Source of the DNA: Alphaproteobacteria bacterium
Lineage (GTDB): Bacteria; Pseudomonadota; Alphaproteobacteria; JACAEB01
NCBI GenBank assembly: GCA_024236075.1
Contig: JACKLE010000017.1
Coordinates: forward strand, 1 to 26,281
Length of the DNA: 26,281 bases
Direction: 5' to 3'
Below, one piece after another: positions 7,557 to 15,014 of this stretch. Both the position numbers and the translations under genes were made by a program. Numbering within the stretch: position 1 is the stretch's first letter; each line of letters starts with the position of its first letter. Below the pieces are notes generated by a model, which worked only from the letters and a program-made list of their open reading frames with translations, made no database searches and was not told the origin of the DNA.

Positions 7557-8264
7557 ATGGCGATCGTCGTGACATTCGCGCAACAGAAGGGCGGGGCCGG
7601 AAAAACGTCGCTCGCGGTGCATCTCGCCGTGGCCTGGCGGCACATGGGGATGCCGTTCCTGCAAGGGCGCGAGCCGCGCGTGACGCTGCTCGACCTCGAT
7701 CCGCAGGAAAGCATGAGCGCCTGGTTTCAGCTGCGCCAGGACAATCTCGGCGCGGACGAGAGCCTCGCCCTGCGCTCGACCTCCGGCTGGTCGGTCTCGA
7801 CGGAGCTATCCAGGGCCCAGCGCGAGAGCGACATCGTGGTCGTCGACACGCCGCCGCAAATGGAAACCTCGACGCGCATCGGCGTGCGCTATGCCGACAT
7901 GGTTGTAGTCCCTTGCCAGCTCTCGCCGATGGACGTATGGGCCTCGCGGCCGATCCTCGATCTCATCGAGCGCGAGCGTCGTCCGGCGCTCCTCGTGCTC
8001 AATCGGGTGCCGCCGCGCGCGCGCATCGCGGACGAGCTCGTACTGCAGTTGAAGCGCGACAAGGTGCCGATCGCGCGCGCCTCGCTTGGCAATCGCATCG
8101 GCTTCGCCTCGAGCCTCATGGTGGGCAAGGGCGTGACCGAGGCGCAGAGCTACTCGACGGGAGCGACGGAGATTCGTCTGCTCGCGGCCGAAATCCTGCG
8201 CAAGCTCGGCCACCAGGTTCCGGTCGAGGTGCCCCCGGCGCAGACCCCGCGCCTCGTGGCCTGA
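7557..8264 (+). CDS. Orphan ParA-family ATPase
   Basis: This is a 235-aa deviant-Walker ATPase of the ParA/MinD superfamily. It has the signature-lysine P-loop KGGAGKTS (residues 11-18), Walker A' LLDLDPQES and the Walker B-like VVVDTPPQ. A ParA C-terminal helix region ends in LRLLAAEILRKLGHQV-type sequence. No parB, partition site or replication gene is visible nearby, so this is not an ordinary chromosome or plasmid partition pair. Orphan ParA proteins of this size position other cargo, such as chemoreceptor arrays, microcompartments or polar machinery. ATG 7557 was chosen because it places the nucleotide-binding strand at the N-terminus; a start at 7515 would add 14 residues. The gene ends 2 bp from the convergent ggt gene. 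Confidence 0.88.
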   Translation: MAIVVTFAQQKGGAGKTSLAVHLAVAWRHMGMPFLQGREPRVTLLDLDPQESMSAWFQLRQDNLGADESLALRSTSGWSVSTELSRAQRESDIVVVDTPPQMETSTRIGVRYADMVVVPCQLSPMDVWASRPILDLIERERRPALLVLNRVPPRARIADELVLQLKRDKVPIARASLGNRIGFASSLMVGKGVTEAQSYSTGATEIRLLAAEILRKLGHQVPVEVPPAQTPRLVA

Positions 8265-8266
8265 CA

Positions 8267-9970
8267 TCAGTCGCCGGCCGCCGCGCCCTCGAGCCGCGGA
8301 TCGGCCCCGCCCTGCAGGCCGGCGTCCGTCACGGCGATGGCATGGAGGCCGCTGCGCAGCTCCCCGATCGTCACCTCGTGGCCGCGCGCCTGCAGCGGCG
8401 AGGCGAGCGCTTCGAGCGGCGTGCCTTTCTCGATCTCGACGGGCCCGTTGCGGTCCACATGGTGCGGCAGCGCGACGGCGGCCTCGACATCGAGGCCCCA
8501 GTCGAGGATCGCGACGAGGCTCTCGACGACATAGCCGATGATGCGCGGGCCGCCGGGCGAGCCGATGACGAGGCGCAGCTTGCCGTCTGCATCGAAGACG
8601 AGCGTGGGCGACATGGCGCTCAGGGGCCGCTTGCCCGGTCCCGGCGCGTTGGCGAGCGGGCCGTCCGGTCCGTCCGGCACGAAGAAGAAATCCGTTAGCT
8701 GATTGTTGAGGACGAAGCCGCCCGCCATCAGATGGCTGCCGAACGAGGCCTCGACGCTCGCGGTCATCGAGACGGCGCGGCCGTCGGCATCGACGACGCT
8801 CAAATGGGTCGTGGAGGGGCGCGCGTCGTCGCGCCCCGTCGCGCGGCCTTCTTTCGCCGCGACGGGTGTGCCCGGCACCGCCTTTCCCATCGCGCGGGCG
8901 GGGTCGATGAGCGCGGAGCGCGCGGCGATGTAGGCGGGGTCGAGCAGGGCATCGACCGGCACCGCGATCTGGTCGGGATCGCCGAGGAAGGCGGCGCGGT
9001 CGGCGAAGGCGAGGGCGCTCGCCTCCGAGATCAGGTGCACGGCGTCGAGGGAGCCGGGCGCGAGGGCGGCGAGGTCGAACCGCTCCAGAAGCAGGAGAAT
9101 CTCCAGCACCGCGATCCCACCGGAGCTCGGCGGGCCCATGCCGCAAATACGCCACCGCCGATATGGCCGGCAGACCGGATCGCGCTCCTTCGCCTCGTAG
9201 CTTTGGAGATCGGCGAGGGTGAGCCCGCCGGGACGGGGCGCCTCGGCGACGGACGCGACGATCTCCTCCGCGAGCGGCCCTTCGTAGAAAGCGCGCGGGC
9301 CGCCCTTGGCAAGGCGGACGAGCGTCTCGGCATAGGCGGGCGAAGCGAGATGCGCGCCGGCGCCGAGCGGCATTCCGTCGGCGTCGAAATAGGTGGCGAG
9401 TATCGCCGGCATCGCTCCGCGTGCGGCATGATCGGCGATCGCCCGCGCCAGCGGTCCGCTCACGGAGAAGCCGTCGCGCGCGATGCGCGTCGCGGGCGCG
9501 AGAAGCTCCGGCCAGGCGAGGGCGCCGTGCTCGGCATGGACCTTCGCCGCCATGGCGACGAACCCCGGCACGCCGACCGACAGTCCGCTGAGCTGGGCAT
9601 CCGGGAAGGCGAGCGGCTTGCCGTCCGCGTCGAGAAAGCGCGTCGGCTCGGCGCTCATGGGCGCCGTCTCGCGGCCGTCATAGGACTGCACCTTGCCCGA
9701 ATCGGGATCGTAGTGAAGGAGGAAGGCGCCGCCGCCGATGCCGGCCGACTGGGGCTCGACGAGGCTGAGAACGAAAAGCGCGGCGATCGCCGCGTCGGCC
9801 GCGGTGCCTCCCCGGCGCAAAATGCCGCGACCCGCTTCGCTCGCCAGCGGGTTCGCCGTCACGATCATGTCGCGCTCGGCCGTCGCGGGCGAACGCGCCG
9901 CCGCCGCTCCCGATTGGAGCGCAAGAAGGAAAGAGAAGATCAGCACCGCGCCTTGCCGCATGGGTTCCAT
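8267..9970 (-). CDS. ggt: Gamma-glutamyltransferase, periplasmic
   Basis: Gamma-glutamyltransferase hydrolyses or transpeptidates gamma-glutamyl bonds, for example in glutathione, in the periplasm. The 567-aa precursor begins with a Sec signal peptide (MEPMRQGAVLIFSFLLALQSGAAA). It shows the family pattern NPLASEAGRGILRRGGTAADAAIA and SAGIGGGAFLLHYD. It self-cleaves ahead of the catalytic threonine in PSTTHLSVVD; Thr387 would start the small subunit. MSPTLVF and GSPGGPRIIGYV complete the active-site region. Length and motif order are normal. It is convergent with the ParA-like gene and divergent from the P1 peptidase gene, 91 bp away. A shared peptide-turnover role with that neighbour is possible but is only inferred. 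Confidence 0.96.
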   Translation of the reverse strand: MEPMRQGAVLIFSFLLALQSGAAAARSPATAERDMIVTANPLASEAGRGILRRGGTAADAAIAALFVLSLVEPQSAGIGGGAFLLHYDPDSGKVQSYDGRETAPMSAEPTRFLDADGKPLAFPDAQLSGLSVGVPGFVAMAAKVHAEHGALAWPELLAPATRIARDGFSVSGPLARAIADHAARGAMPAILATYFDADGMPLGAGAHLASPAYAETLVRLAKGGPRAFYEGPLAEEIVASVAEAPRPGGLTLADLQSYEAKERDPVCRPYRRWRICGMGPPSSGGIAVLEILLLLERFDLAALAPGSLDAVHLISEASALAFADRAAFLGDPDQIAVPVDALLDPAYIAARSALIDPARAMGKAVPGTPVAAKEGRATGRDDARPSTTHLSVVDADGRAVSMTASVEASFGSHLMAGGFVLNNQLTDFFFVPDGPDGPLANAPGPGKRPLSAMSPTLVFDADGKLRLVIGSPGGPRIIGYVVESLVAILDWGLDVEAAVALPHHVDRNGPVEIEKGTPLEALASPLQARGHEVTIGELRSGLHAIAVTDAGLQGGADPRLEGAAAGD

Positions 9971-10061
9971 CCTGCCGCCTATTCGACCGGCCGGATCTTA
10001 AGGCGGCGCGCGCGCAGGCGAAACCTTTCGCGGACGGCCGAAGCGGTCTAGCTTCGCGCGC

Positions 10062-11078
10062 ATGACCGCGCCCGGGCCCAAAAATCTCATCACGGATGTC
10101 GGCGGCGTTCTCGTCGGCAATGCCGAGGATGCCCGCGCCTGGACGGGCGTGACTGTCGTTCTGCCCGCCGCGCGTGCGGTCGGCGCCGTCGACGTGCGCG
10201 GCGGCGCGCCCGGCACACGGGAGACCGACAGTCTCGATCCCGCGCGTCTCGTCGGTGCCGTCGATGCGGTGGTGCTCGCCGGCGGGTCGGTCTACGGCCT
10301 CGAGGCGGCCTCTGCCGTGACCGCGGCGCTCGGCGCCCAGGGGCGCGGCTATCGGCTTGCCGGCCCCCTCGTCGCGCCCATCGTGCCGTCGGCGATCCTT
10401 TTCGATCTCGCCAATGGCGGCGACAAGGGCTGGGGCGCGACCCCGCCCTATGCGGGCCTCGGCCTCGCCGCCTTGTCGGCGGCAGGCGCGGAATTTGCGC
10501 TTGGCAATGCGGGAGCCGGATACGGCGCGCGAGCGGGCCTTTACAAGGGCGGGCTCGGCTCGGCCTCGCTGGTCACGGCGGACGGCTACGCCGTGGGAGC
10601 GCTCGTCGCGGTCAATTCCTTCGGCTCGCCGGTCGTTCCGGGCACGACCACGCTCTGGGCGTGGTCGTTCGAGCAGGGCGGCGAGCTCGGCATGCAGGTG
10701 CCTCCGACCGCGCCGATCGGCGATCTCGATCTGCCTGCGGACATGAAGGGCAGACCGGCGGCGCAAAGCGGCAGCAACACGACGATCGGCATCGTCGCCT
10801 GCAATGCCGCGCTCACGCCCGCCGAGGCGCAGCGCATCGCCATCATGGCGCAGGACGGCTACGCCCGGGCGATCCGGCCCATTCACACGGCATTTGATGG
10901 CGACGTGATCTTTGCGCTCGCGACCGGCGAGCGCGCCTTGGGCGAGCCGAGGCCCGCCGCCGTCTCGCGCCTCGGGGCGCTCGCGGCGGACTGTGTCGCG
11001 CGGGCCGTCGGCCGGGGCGTCTACGAGGCCGATACATTGGGCGAGGCGGTAAGCTATCGCGCGCGACGGTCCTTGTGA
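10062..11078 (+). CDS. P1-family peptidase (DmpA/BapA-like aminopeptidase)
   Basis: This is a 338-aa member of peptidase family S58 (P1), N-terminal-nucleophile enzymes related to the L-aminopeptidase/D-amidase DmpA and beta-peptidyl aminopeptidases. It starts KNLITDVGGVLVGNAEDA and has the GGSVYGLEAASAV segment, IVPSAILFDL, and the autocleavage region SGSNTTIGIVACNA (Asn239, Thr240, Thr241). Like other members it lacks an obvious signal peptide. The C-terminal part is typical (IRPIHTAFDGDVIFALATG). It stands alone, divergent from ggt. The substrate cannot be read from the sequence. Confidence 0.92.
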   Translation: MTAPGPKNLITDVGGVLVGNAEDARAWTGVTVVLPAARAVGAVDVRGGAPGTRETDSLDPARLVGAVDAVVLAGGSVYGLEAASAVTAALGAQGRGYRLAGPLVAPIVPSAILFDLANGGDKGWGATPPYAGLGLAALSAAGAEFALGNAGAGYGARAGLYKGGLGSASLVTADGYAVGALVAVNSFGSPVVPGTTTLWAWSFEQGGELGMQVPPTAPIGDLDLPADMKGRPAAQSGSNTTIGIVACNAALTPAEAQRIAIMAQDGYARAIRPIHTAFDGDVIFALATGERALGEPRPAAVSRLGALAADCVARAVGRGVYEADTLGEAVSYRARRSL

Positions 11079-11389
11079 CGCTTCCGAATATTTAGGTCCT
11101 CTCAGGCTCTTGCGCGACCATCGAAGGGCCGTGACCATCAGTACGAAGATCGTCACGGCGCCCTTGCCTCCGCCCGGCAAGGTACGGCCGGATGACGCGG
11201 GCGGCAGTCGTCTGCCGTTCGACCGGCTCTCTCGACCGCGGCTGTCCGGGCCTCGAGGTCCGGAACAATTCGCATCCGGCGCGGTTTGTCATGTCACGGA
11301 GATGCCGGGAGGCGTCATGCGTAGCATGACCGCGGTCTACGAGGCCGCGTCCGGACGTCGTGTCTCAGCTATCGAAGAGGATGACCATC
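11079..11389. other. Intergenic region upstream of the SYLF gene
   Basis: No convincing gene lies in these 311 bp. Two inverted repeats lie in the first 110 bases. CCGTGAC is mirrored by GTCACGG near 11129-11158. CCTTGCC/GGCAAGG at 11162-11182 has a 7-base loop and could end transcription of the P1 peptidase gene. The EcfG-like promoter at 11262-11286 follows. The leader from that promoter to the SYLF start would be close to 100 bases. Confidence 0.5.
11262..11286 (+). promoter_or_regulatory. EcfG-type promoter of the SYLF gene
   Basis: GGAAC (11262-11266) is followed after exactly 16 bases by GGTT (11283-11286). The EcfG general-stress sigma factor recognises GGAAC-N16/17-CGTT. The -35 element is perfect and the -10 matches three of four bases. 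The same -35, spacing and -10 occur upstream of nepR-ecfG in this window, which strengthens the call. Confidence 0.7.
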
Positions 11390-11971
11390 ATGAACAGGCC
11401 TTATCAGCTTCAGCGCCTCGTCGCTTCCCTTTCGGTGGCGACGCTCCTTGCGGCGGCCAGCATCGCGCCGACGGCGACGTTCAGCACCGCGCGGGCCGCC
11501 GAAACGAACGAGATCGACCAGAATTCGAAGGCGGCCCTCGAATCGCTCTATGCGTCCAATCCCTCCGCCAAGGCGATTTCCGAGAAGGCGCGCGCCGTGC
11601 TGGTCTTTCCCAGCATCGTCAAGGCCGGCCTTGTGTTCGGCGCAGCCTACGGCGAAGGCGAGATGCGCATGGGCTCGCAGGTCGTCGGCTACTACAATTC
11701 GTTCACCGGTTCCTGGGGCCTTCAGGCCGGCGCCCAGTCCTACGGCTATGCCGTGTTTCTGATGACGGACGAAGCCGTAGAGTACGTCAGGGATACTGCC
11801 GGCTGGGAGATCGGGGTCGGCCCTACCGTGGTCGTCGTCAATGAAGGCGTCGCCAAGAATCTCTCAACCTCCACGCTCAAGGAAGATGCGTATGCGTTCA
11901 TCTTCGATCAGCAGGGCCTGATGGCCGGCGTCAGCATCGAAGGCACCAAGATCACGAAGATCCACGAATAG
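11390..11971 (+). CDS. Secreted SYLF (YSC84-type) lipid-binding domain protein
   Basis: This 193-aa protein has a signal peptide of about 37 residues ending near STARAAE, so export to the periplasm is expected. The rest is a SYLF/YSC84 domain (PF04366): ISEKARAVLVFPSIVKAGLVFGAAYGEGEM, SFTGSWGLQAGAQSYGYAVFLMTDEAVEYV and the C-terminal AYAFIFDQQGLMAGVSIEGTKITKI. Related domains bind phosphoinositides in eukaryotes; the bacterial role is not settled. ATG 11390 sits 9 bases after GAAGAGG; the ATG at 11381 would be too close. An EcfG-type promoter lies upstream and a strong terminator follows, so it is probably a single-gene unit of the general stress response. Confidence 0.92.
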   Translation: MNRPYQLQRLVASLSVATLLAAASIAPTATFSTARAAETNEIDQNSKAALESLYASNPSAKAISEKARAVLVFPSIVKAGLVFGAAYGEGEMRMGSQVVGYYNSFTGSWGLQAGAQSYGYAVFLMTDEAVEYVRDTAGWEIGVGPTVVVVNEGVAKNLSTSTLKEDAYAFIFDQQGLMAGVSIEGTKITKIHE

Positions 11972-11997
11972 GGCGCCCGACAATCGCCCAACCCGAA

Positions 11998-12029
11998 ATC
12001 GACCCCGGTGCAGCGACACCGGGGTCGAT
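11998..12029 (+). terminator. Rho-independent terminator after the SYLF gene
   Basis: ATCGACCCCGGTG (11998-12010) and CACCGGGGTCGAT (12017-12029) form a perfect 13-bp stem with a 6-base loop. A TTTT tract lies at 12034-12037, four bases past the stem. The site starts 26 bp after the SYLF stop. Confidence 0.8.
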
Positions 12030-12475
12030 CGCGTTTTGGCGGCAAGGCCGGTCCGCCAAATCGGATCGCCGCCTATCGGGCTGCCAGCGCACGCTCCGCT
12101 CGCCGTAGACGCGGTCGACCCTTGCGCTGTGTCCAACCTCCTCCTCCCATACGGCGCGGACCCAGGGCACATCGTCGTTCATGTATGTCTGCCGGCGGAT
12201 GGACGTATGGCCGCGCAGTGCTCCGGGGACACCGTACTCCAAGATGTCGGCCGTCGGCTCGTGCAGCGCTCGGCCAAGCTGTTGCCAGGCGATTGTCGGG
12301 GGCCGCAGGGCGGGCCTCTCGATTCCGGCACGTCGGTCCCCCGATCCACCTAAAGCGCCTTTGTGGTGCACGGATCAGTGGCTCGTAGGCGAGATCTCAC
12401 CGCGTGGAGCGGCTCTAGCCGGCTGCGCACGGAGAGCGCGGCGAGGCCTCGCCGGCTCGGCGCGCCAAAGCTGCG

Positions 12476-12500
12476 GGAACGAATCCGGATCGCTCCTGTT
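12476..12500 (+). promoter_or_regulatory. EcfG-type promoter of csbD-DUF1328
   Basis: GGAAC (12476-12480) is followed after 16 bases by TGTT (12497-12500). The -35 is perfect and three of four -10 bases match the EcfG consensus. Transcription would start near 12507, about 45 bases before csbD. CsbD proteins are stress-induced in other bacteria, and several alphaproteobacterial csbD genes belong to EcfG regulons. Confidence 0.65.
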
Positions 12501-12551
12501 GAACAAAAGGGCAGTGGGTCGATTGCATCAGACAACTGAAAGGACTGGTTC

Positions 12552-12746
12552 ATGAACACGGATGAGCTCAAGGGCCGCTGGCATCAGGTCAAGGGAACCA
12601 TCAAGCAGCAATGGGGCCGGCTGACCGATGACGAGATCGACGAGATCGACGGGAACTACGAAAAGATGGTCGGGTTGATTCAGGAGAAGTACGGCAAAGC
12701 TCGCGAGGAAGCCGAACGCGAACTGGACGCCGTGCTGAAGCACTGA
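12552..12746 (+). CDS. CsbD family stress-response protein
   Basis: This is a 64-aa CsbD-like protein (PF05532). The sequence MNTDELKGRWHQVKGTIKQQWGRLTDDEIDEIDGNYEK...GLIQEKYGKAREEAERELD follows the family pattern over its full length: hydrophilic, charged and predicted helical. Family members are induced by general stress sigma factors, but their biochemical role is unknown. ATG 12552 follows AAAGGA at a suitable distance. An EcfG-type promoter lies upstream. The DUF1328 gene begins 13 bp after the stop, so the two form an operon. Confidence 0.95.
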   Translation: MNTDELKGRWHQVKGTIKQQWGRLTDDEIDEIDGNYEKMVGLIQEKYGKAREEAERELDAVLKH

Positions 12747-12759
12747 GACGGAGGTACCG

Positions 12760-12936
12760 ATGCTGAGCTGGGCGCTGACGTTCTTCATCCTCGCCATAGT
12801 GGCGGCCATTTGCGGTTTCGGTGGCCTTGCAGGCAGCCTTGCCGGCATCGCCCAGATTCTGTTCTTCCTCTTCGTCGTGCTGCTGCTCGTCGCGCTCGTG
12901 GCGAATGCAGCCCGAGGTCGGCCGCCGACCATATGA
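12760..12936 (+). CDS. DUF1328 (YtjA-like) small membrane protein
   Basis: This is a 58-aa, almost entirely hydrophobic protein beginning MLSWALTFFILAIVAAICGF. It has a glycine-rich GFGGLAGSLAGIAQI hinge and a second helix, ILFFLFVVLLLVALV, ending in a short basic tail. This is the layout of the DUF1328/YtjA family: two membrane helices of unknown function, often next to csbD or other stress genes. The ribosome-binding site GGAGG is ideally placed before ATG 12760. It lies 13 bp after csbD and 18 bp before a strong hairpin, so the pair forms a two-gene unit. Confidence 0.92.
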   Translation: MLSWALTFFILAIVAAICGFGGLAGSLAGIAQILFFLFVVLLLVALVANAARGRPPTI

Positions 12937-12953
12937 CCCAATGAATTCTTGCG

Positions 12954-12978
12954 GGCCGGCGGCGCTTTGCCGCCGGCC
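12954..12978 (+). terminator. Hairpin terminator after the DUF1328 gene
   Basis: GGCCGGCGGC (12954-12963) pairs perfectly with GCCGCCGGCC (12969-12978) around a 5-base GCTTT loop. The stem is very stable but is not followed by a T tract. It lies between the csbD-DUF1328 unit and the AI-2E-family gene, so it may act as a terminator, an attenuator, or a 3' stabilizing hairpin allowing some readthrough. Confidence 0.6.
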
Positions 12979-13001
12979 TCGTCATGCGAGAGCTGCCGAA
13001 G

Positions 13002-14264
13002 ATGCACGACGCTCAGGATATTCCGGGCCCTTCCTTTCCGAGCGTGACTGAATCGATTGCGGCCGTGAACGCAACGGATCGGGATCCGGAGGCCGGCGGC
13101 TCGCCGTCACCCTCGCTGGCCGCCGTCGACGGAGCCGGCGCACGTGGGGCCAGAGCGGACGATTCGCACGAAATCGCGCACAACTGGCTGTTGGGCGGGC
13201 TGCTGGTCGCGGCGCTGATGACGCTCCTGACCGTCGCCTCCGCCATCGCCATCCCTGTCGTCATGGCGGTGTTCATCTCGGCCGTGCTGAGAACGCCGGT
13301 CCGTATATTGATGAATTGGCGCGTGCCGCAGCCGATCGCCGCAGGGGGCGTCGTTCTGGTCGCGGTCGCACTCGTCGCGCTTCTGGTGACGACCCTCTAT
13401 GCGCCGGCCGCCGATTGGGCCGTCGAGGCTCCCAATCTCATCGAAAGGGTCGAAAAGAAGCTGACGCCGATCAAGAAGACGATCGCCAAGGCGCAGGATA
13501 CTGCGGAGAAGATCGAAAAGGCGACGGATCTTTCCGGCGAGCACGCCGATCCTGTCGTCACGGATCGCCCCTCGCTCCTCGAGCGGGCATTCGATACGTC
13601 GCGCCTCTTTTTGGTGCAGGTGGCGCTGGTGCTCGTCCTCGTCTTCTTTGTGCTGGCCCATCCCGCGCCGATCATCCCGGACAGGCTCATCAAGCGCCTT
13701 GGAGCGCGCGGCCAGCGCGTGCGCAAGAGCCTGGTCGAGATCGAGGCCCAGATGTCCCGATACATGGGCACGATCGCCCTCACGAACGGGGCCGTAGGCG
13801 CCCTCACGGCGCTTGCGATGTATATTTGCGGAATGCCGTCCCCGCTCCTTTGGGGCGTGATAGCGGCCTTGCTGGGCTTCGTTCCCTATATCGGCCCGAT
13901 CCTCACGGCGTCGATCATCGGTGCGGTGGCCTTTCTCAACTTCGAGACCTGGACGGCCATCCTCGCGCCCGTAGGGGCCTATCTCGTCCTCCATTTCGTG
14001 GAATCCGATCTCGTGACGCCGATGCTCATCGGACGGTTCATGACGGTGCATCCCGTGGCCGTATTCATCTTCGTACTGATTTGGACATGGATGTGGGGCC
14101 TGGCGGGCGCCTTCCTGGCCGTCCCGATCCTCGCGGCATGCGTCGTCACCTTGAAGAATCTGCTCATCGACGAGAAGCGCACGCTTTCGGACTTCATGCT
14201 GGACGTGGGGGGCTTCCGTTTCGAGCTGGATGCGCCGTTCGGCGACGGCAGAACCGAATCCTGA
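13002..14264 (+). CDS. AI-2E family transporter (PerM-type membrane protein)
   Basis: This 420-aa protein belongs to the AI-2E/PerM transporter family (PF01594). A hydrophilic N-terminus of about 55 residues precedes paired membrane helices (LLGGLLVAALMTLLTVASAIAIPVVMAVF and a second group). A cytoplasmic or periplasmic helical segment follows (LIERVEKKLTPIKKTIAKAQDTAEKI). The C-terminal half carries the conserved GVIAALLGFVPYIGPIL, ESDLVTPMLIGRFMTVHP and WGLAGAFLAVPILA motifs. ATG 13002 has GAGAG nine bases upstream. An ATG at 12984 would sit directly after the hairpin without a ribosome-binding site. The family includes AI-2 exporters, but the substrate here is unknown. Position in the stress island suggests, but does not prove, stress-related expression. 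Confidence 0.92.
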   Translation: MHDAQDIPGPSFPSVTESIAAVNATDRDPEAGGSPSPSLAAVDGAGARGARADDSHEIAHNWLLGGLLVAALMTLLTVASAIAIPVVMAVFISAVLRTPVRILMNWRVPQPIAAGGVVLVAVALVALLVTTLYAPAADWAVEAPNLIERVEKKLTPIKKTIAKAQDTAEKIEKATDLSGEHADPVVTDRPSLLERAFDTSRLFLVQVALVLVLVFFVLAHPAPIIPDRLIKRLGARGQRVRKSLVEIEAQMSRYMGTIALTNGAVGALTALAMYICGMPSPLLWGVIAALLGFVPYIGPILTASIIGAVAFLNFETWTAILAPVGAYLVLHFVESDLVTPMLIGRFMTVHPVAVFIFVLIWTWMWGLAGAFLAVPILAACVVTLKNLLIDEKRTLSDFMLDVGGFRFELDAPFGDGRTES

Positions 14265-14277
14265 GGCCGCCGGCCGC

Positions 14278-14640
14278 TCAGCGGCGCGGCTCGTTGAGCC
14301 CTTGAACGAGACCGAGCCCGAAGGCGACGGCGAGGCCGGCCAGGGGACGGTTCTCGCAAAGGCGCGCGATCGCCGCGACATCCGCCTGCGCCGGCGTTCC
14401 GAGGAGCTCGAGCCCTGCGGAGGCGACCAACGACGCTGGCGCCGGCTGGCGCGGGCGAGTAGCCGCCATCGTGGCGAGCGCGAGCATTCCGATGGCGAAG
14501 AAAGCGCCTGCGAGGATGAGACCCGCGCCGACCGGCGAGACGACGCTCGCAAGCCAAACGGTCGCGGTCCACACCGAGACCACGAAACACGTGACGAACG
14601 CGACCGCGGCCGCGGCGATCAGGGCCAGGCGTGTGCCCAC
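14278..14640 (-). CDS. Small membrane protein, phage-holin-family-like
   Basis: This 120-aa protein starts at GTG 14640, preceded by GAGGAG at seven bases. It has two membrane helices (LALIAAAAVAFVTCFVVSVW and VVSPVGAGLILAGAFFAIGMLALA), a short linker, and a C-terminal RPLAGLAVAFGLGLVQGL segment. The two-helix part resembles proteins annotated as putative holin-family (Actinobacteriophage holin) or DUF1469-type, but I cannot fix the family. The C-terminal segment resembles the end of the DUF883 protein encoded just upstream. That gene stops 11 bp before this start, so the two are co-transcribed on the minus strand. Confidence 0.78.
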   Translation of the reverse strand: MGTRLALIAAAAVAFVTCFVVSVWTATVWLASVVSPVGAGLILAGAFFAIGMLALATMAATRPRQPAPASLVASAGLELLGTPAQADVAAIARLCENRPLAGLAVAFGLGLVQGLNEPRR

Positions 14641-14651
14641 CTCGACGCTCC

Positions 14652-14960
14652 TCAGCGCATGAAACGGGCGATGATCAGTCCCAGGCCGAAGGCGGTGGCC
14701 AGGGATGTCAGCGGGTGCTGTTGAACGGACTCCCGGGCGTGGTCGACCTGCTTGCGGGCGACCTTGGCGGCCTCGTCGGCCGTTTCCGAGCACATCTCGC
14801 CGATCATGTCGACCTGCTCGTCGAACTGGGACTTGGCCGCGCGTCCGATGTTCTTGTTCAGGCCCGCCACGTCCTCGGCAAGCGAGGAAAGGTCGCCTCG
14901 CAGGGCGGCGATGTCGCTCTTCAAAGCCTTGATCGGGTCGGCAGAGTGGTTCGCACGCAT
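14652..14960 (-). CDS. DUF883 (ElaB/YqjD-type) membrane-anchored protein
   Basis: This is a 102-aa protein: a hydrophilic helical domain (DPIKALKSDIAALRGDLSSL...QFDEQVDMIGEMC...VARKQVDHARESVQQ), then a C-terminal membrane anchor HPLTSLATAFGLGLIIARFMR. This is the DUF883/ElaB-YqjD layout. The E. coli members are stationary-phase inner-membrane proteins that bind ribosomes. ATG 14960 follows a strong GAAGGAGGA ribosome-binding site. The gene lies 54 bp downstream of phyR on the same strand. Co-transcription with phyR and the next membrane-protein gene is likely, since no separate promoter was found. Confidence 0.9.
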   Translation of the reverse strand: MRANHSADPIKALKSDIAALRGDLSSLAEDVAGLNKNIGRAAKSQFDEQVDMIGEMCSETADEAAKVARKQVDHARESVQQHPLTSLATAFGLGLIIARFMR

Positions 14961-15014
14961 TTCGTCCTCCTTCGGCCTTCTGGAGATAAACCAGCCGAGC
15001 GAGGGATGGTTGCG

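Larger units (their letters stand above)
11972..12551. other. 580-bp region between the SYLF gene and csbD
   Basis: This stretch starts with the SYLF terminator (11998-12029) and ends with the csbD promoter (12476-12500). Between them I recognise no gene. A minus-strand open frame runs from 12371 to 11952. It has high GC at third codon positions, and an internal ATG near 12184 reads MNDDVPWVRAVWEEEVGHSA. It matches no family I know, and its 3' end would run through the terminator and into the SYLF gene, so it is not called as a gene. Confidence 0.4.

Noticed and set aside
11952..12371. 139-aa minus-strand frame between the SYLF gene and csbD.
   Set aside because: It runs through the SYLF terminator and into the SYLF coding end, has no ribosome-binding site I can defend, and matches no known family.
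14278..14640. Interpreting the holin-like protein as evidence of a prophage.
   Set aside because: No other phage gene is nearby, and the gene is in a stress-locus operon; holin-type annotation of such two-helix proteins is often non-phage.
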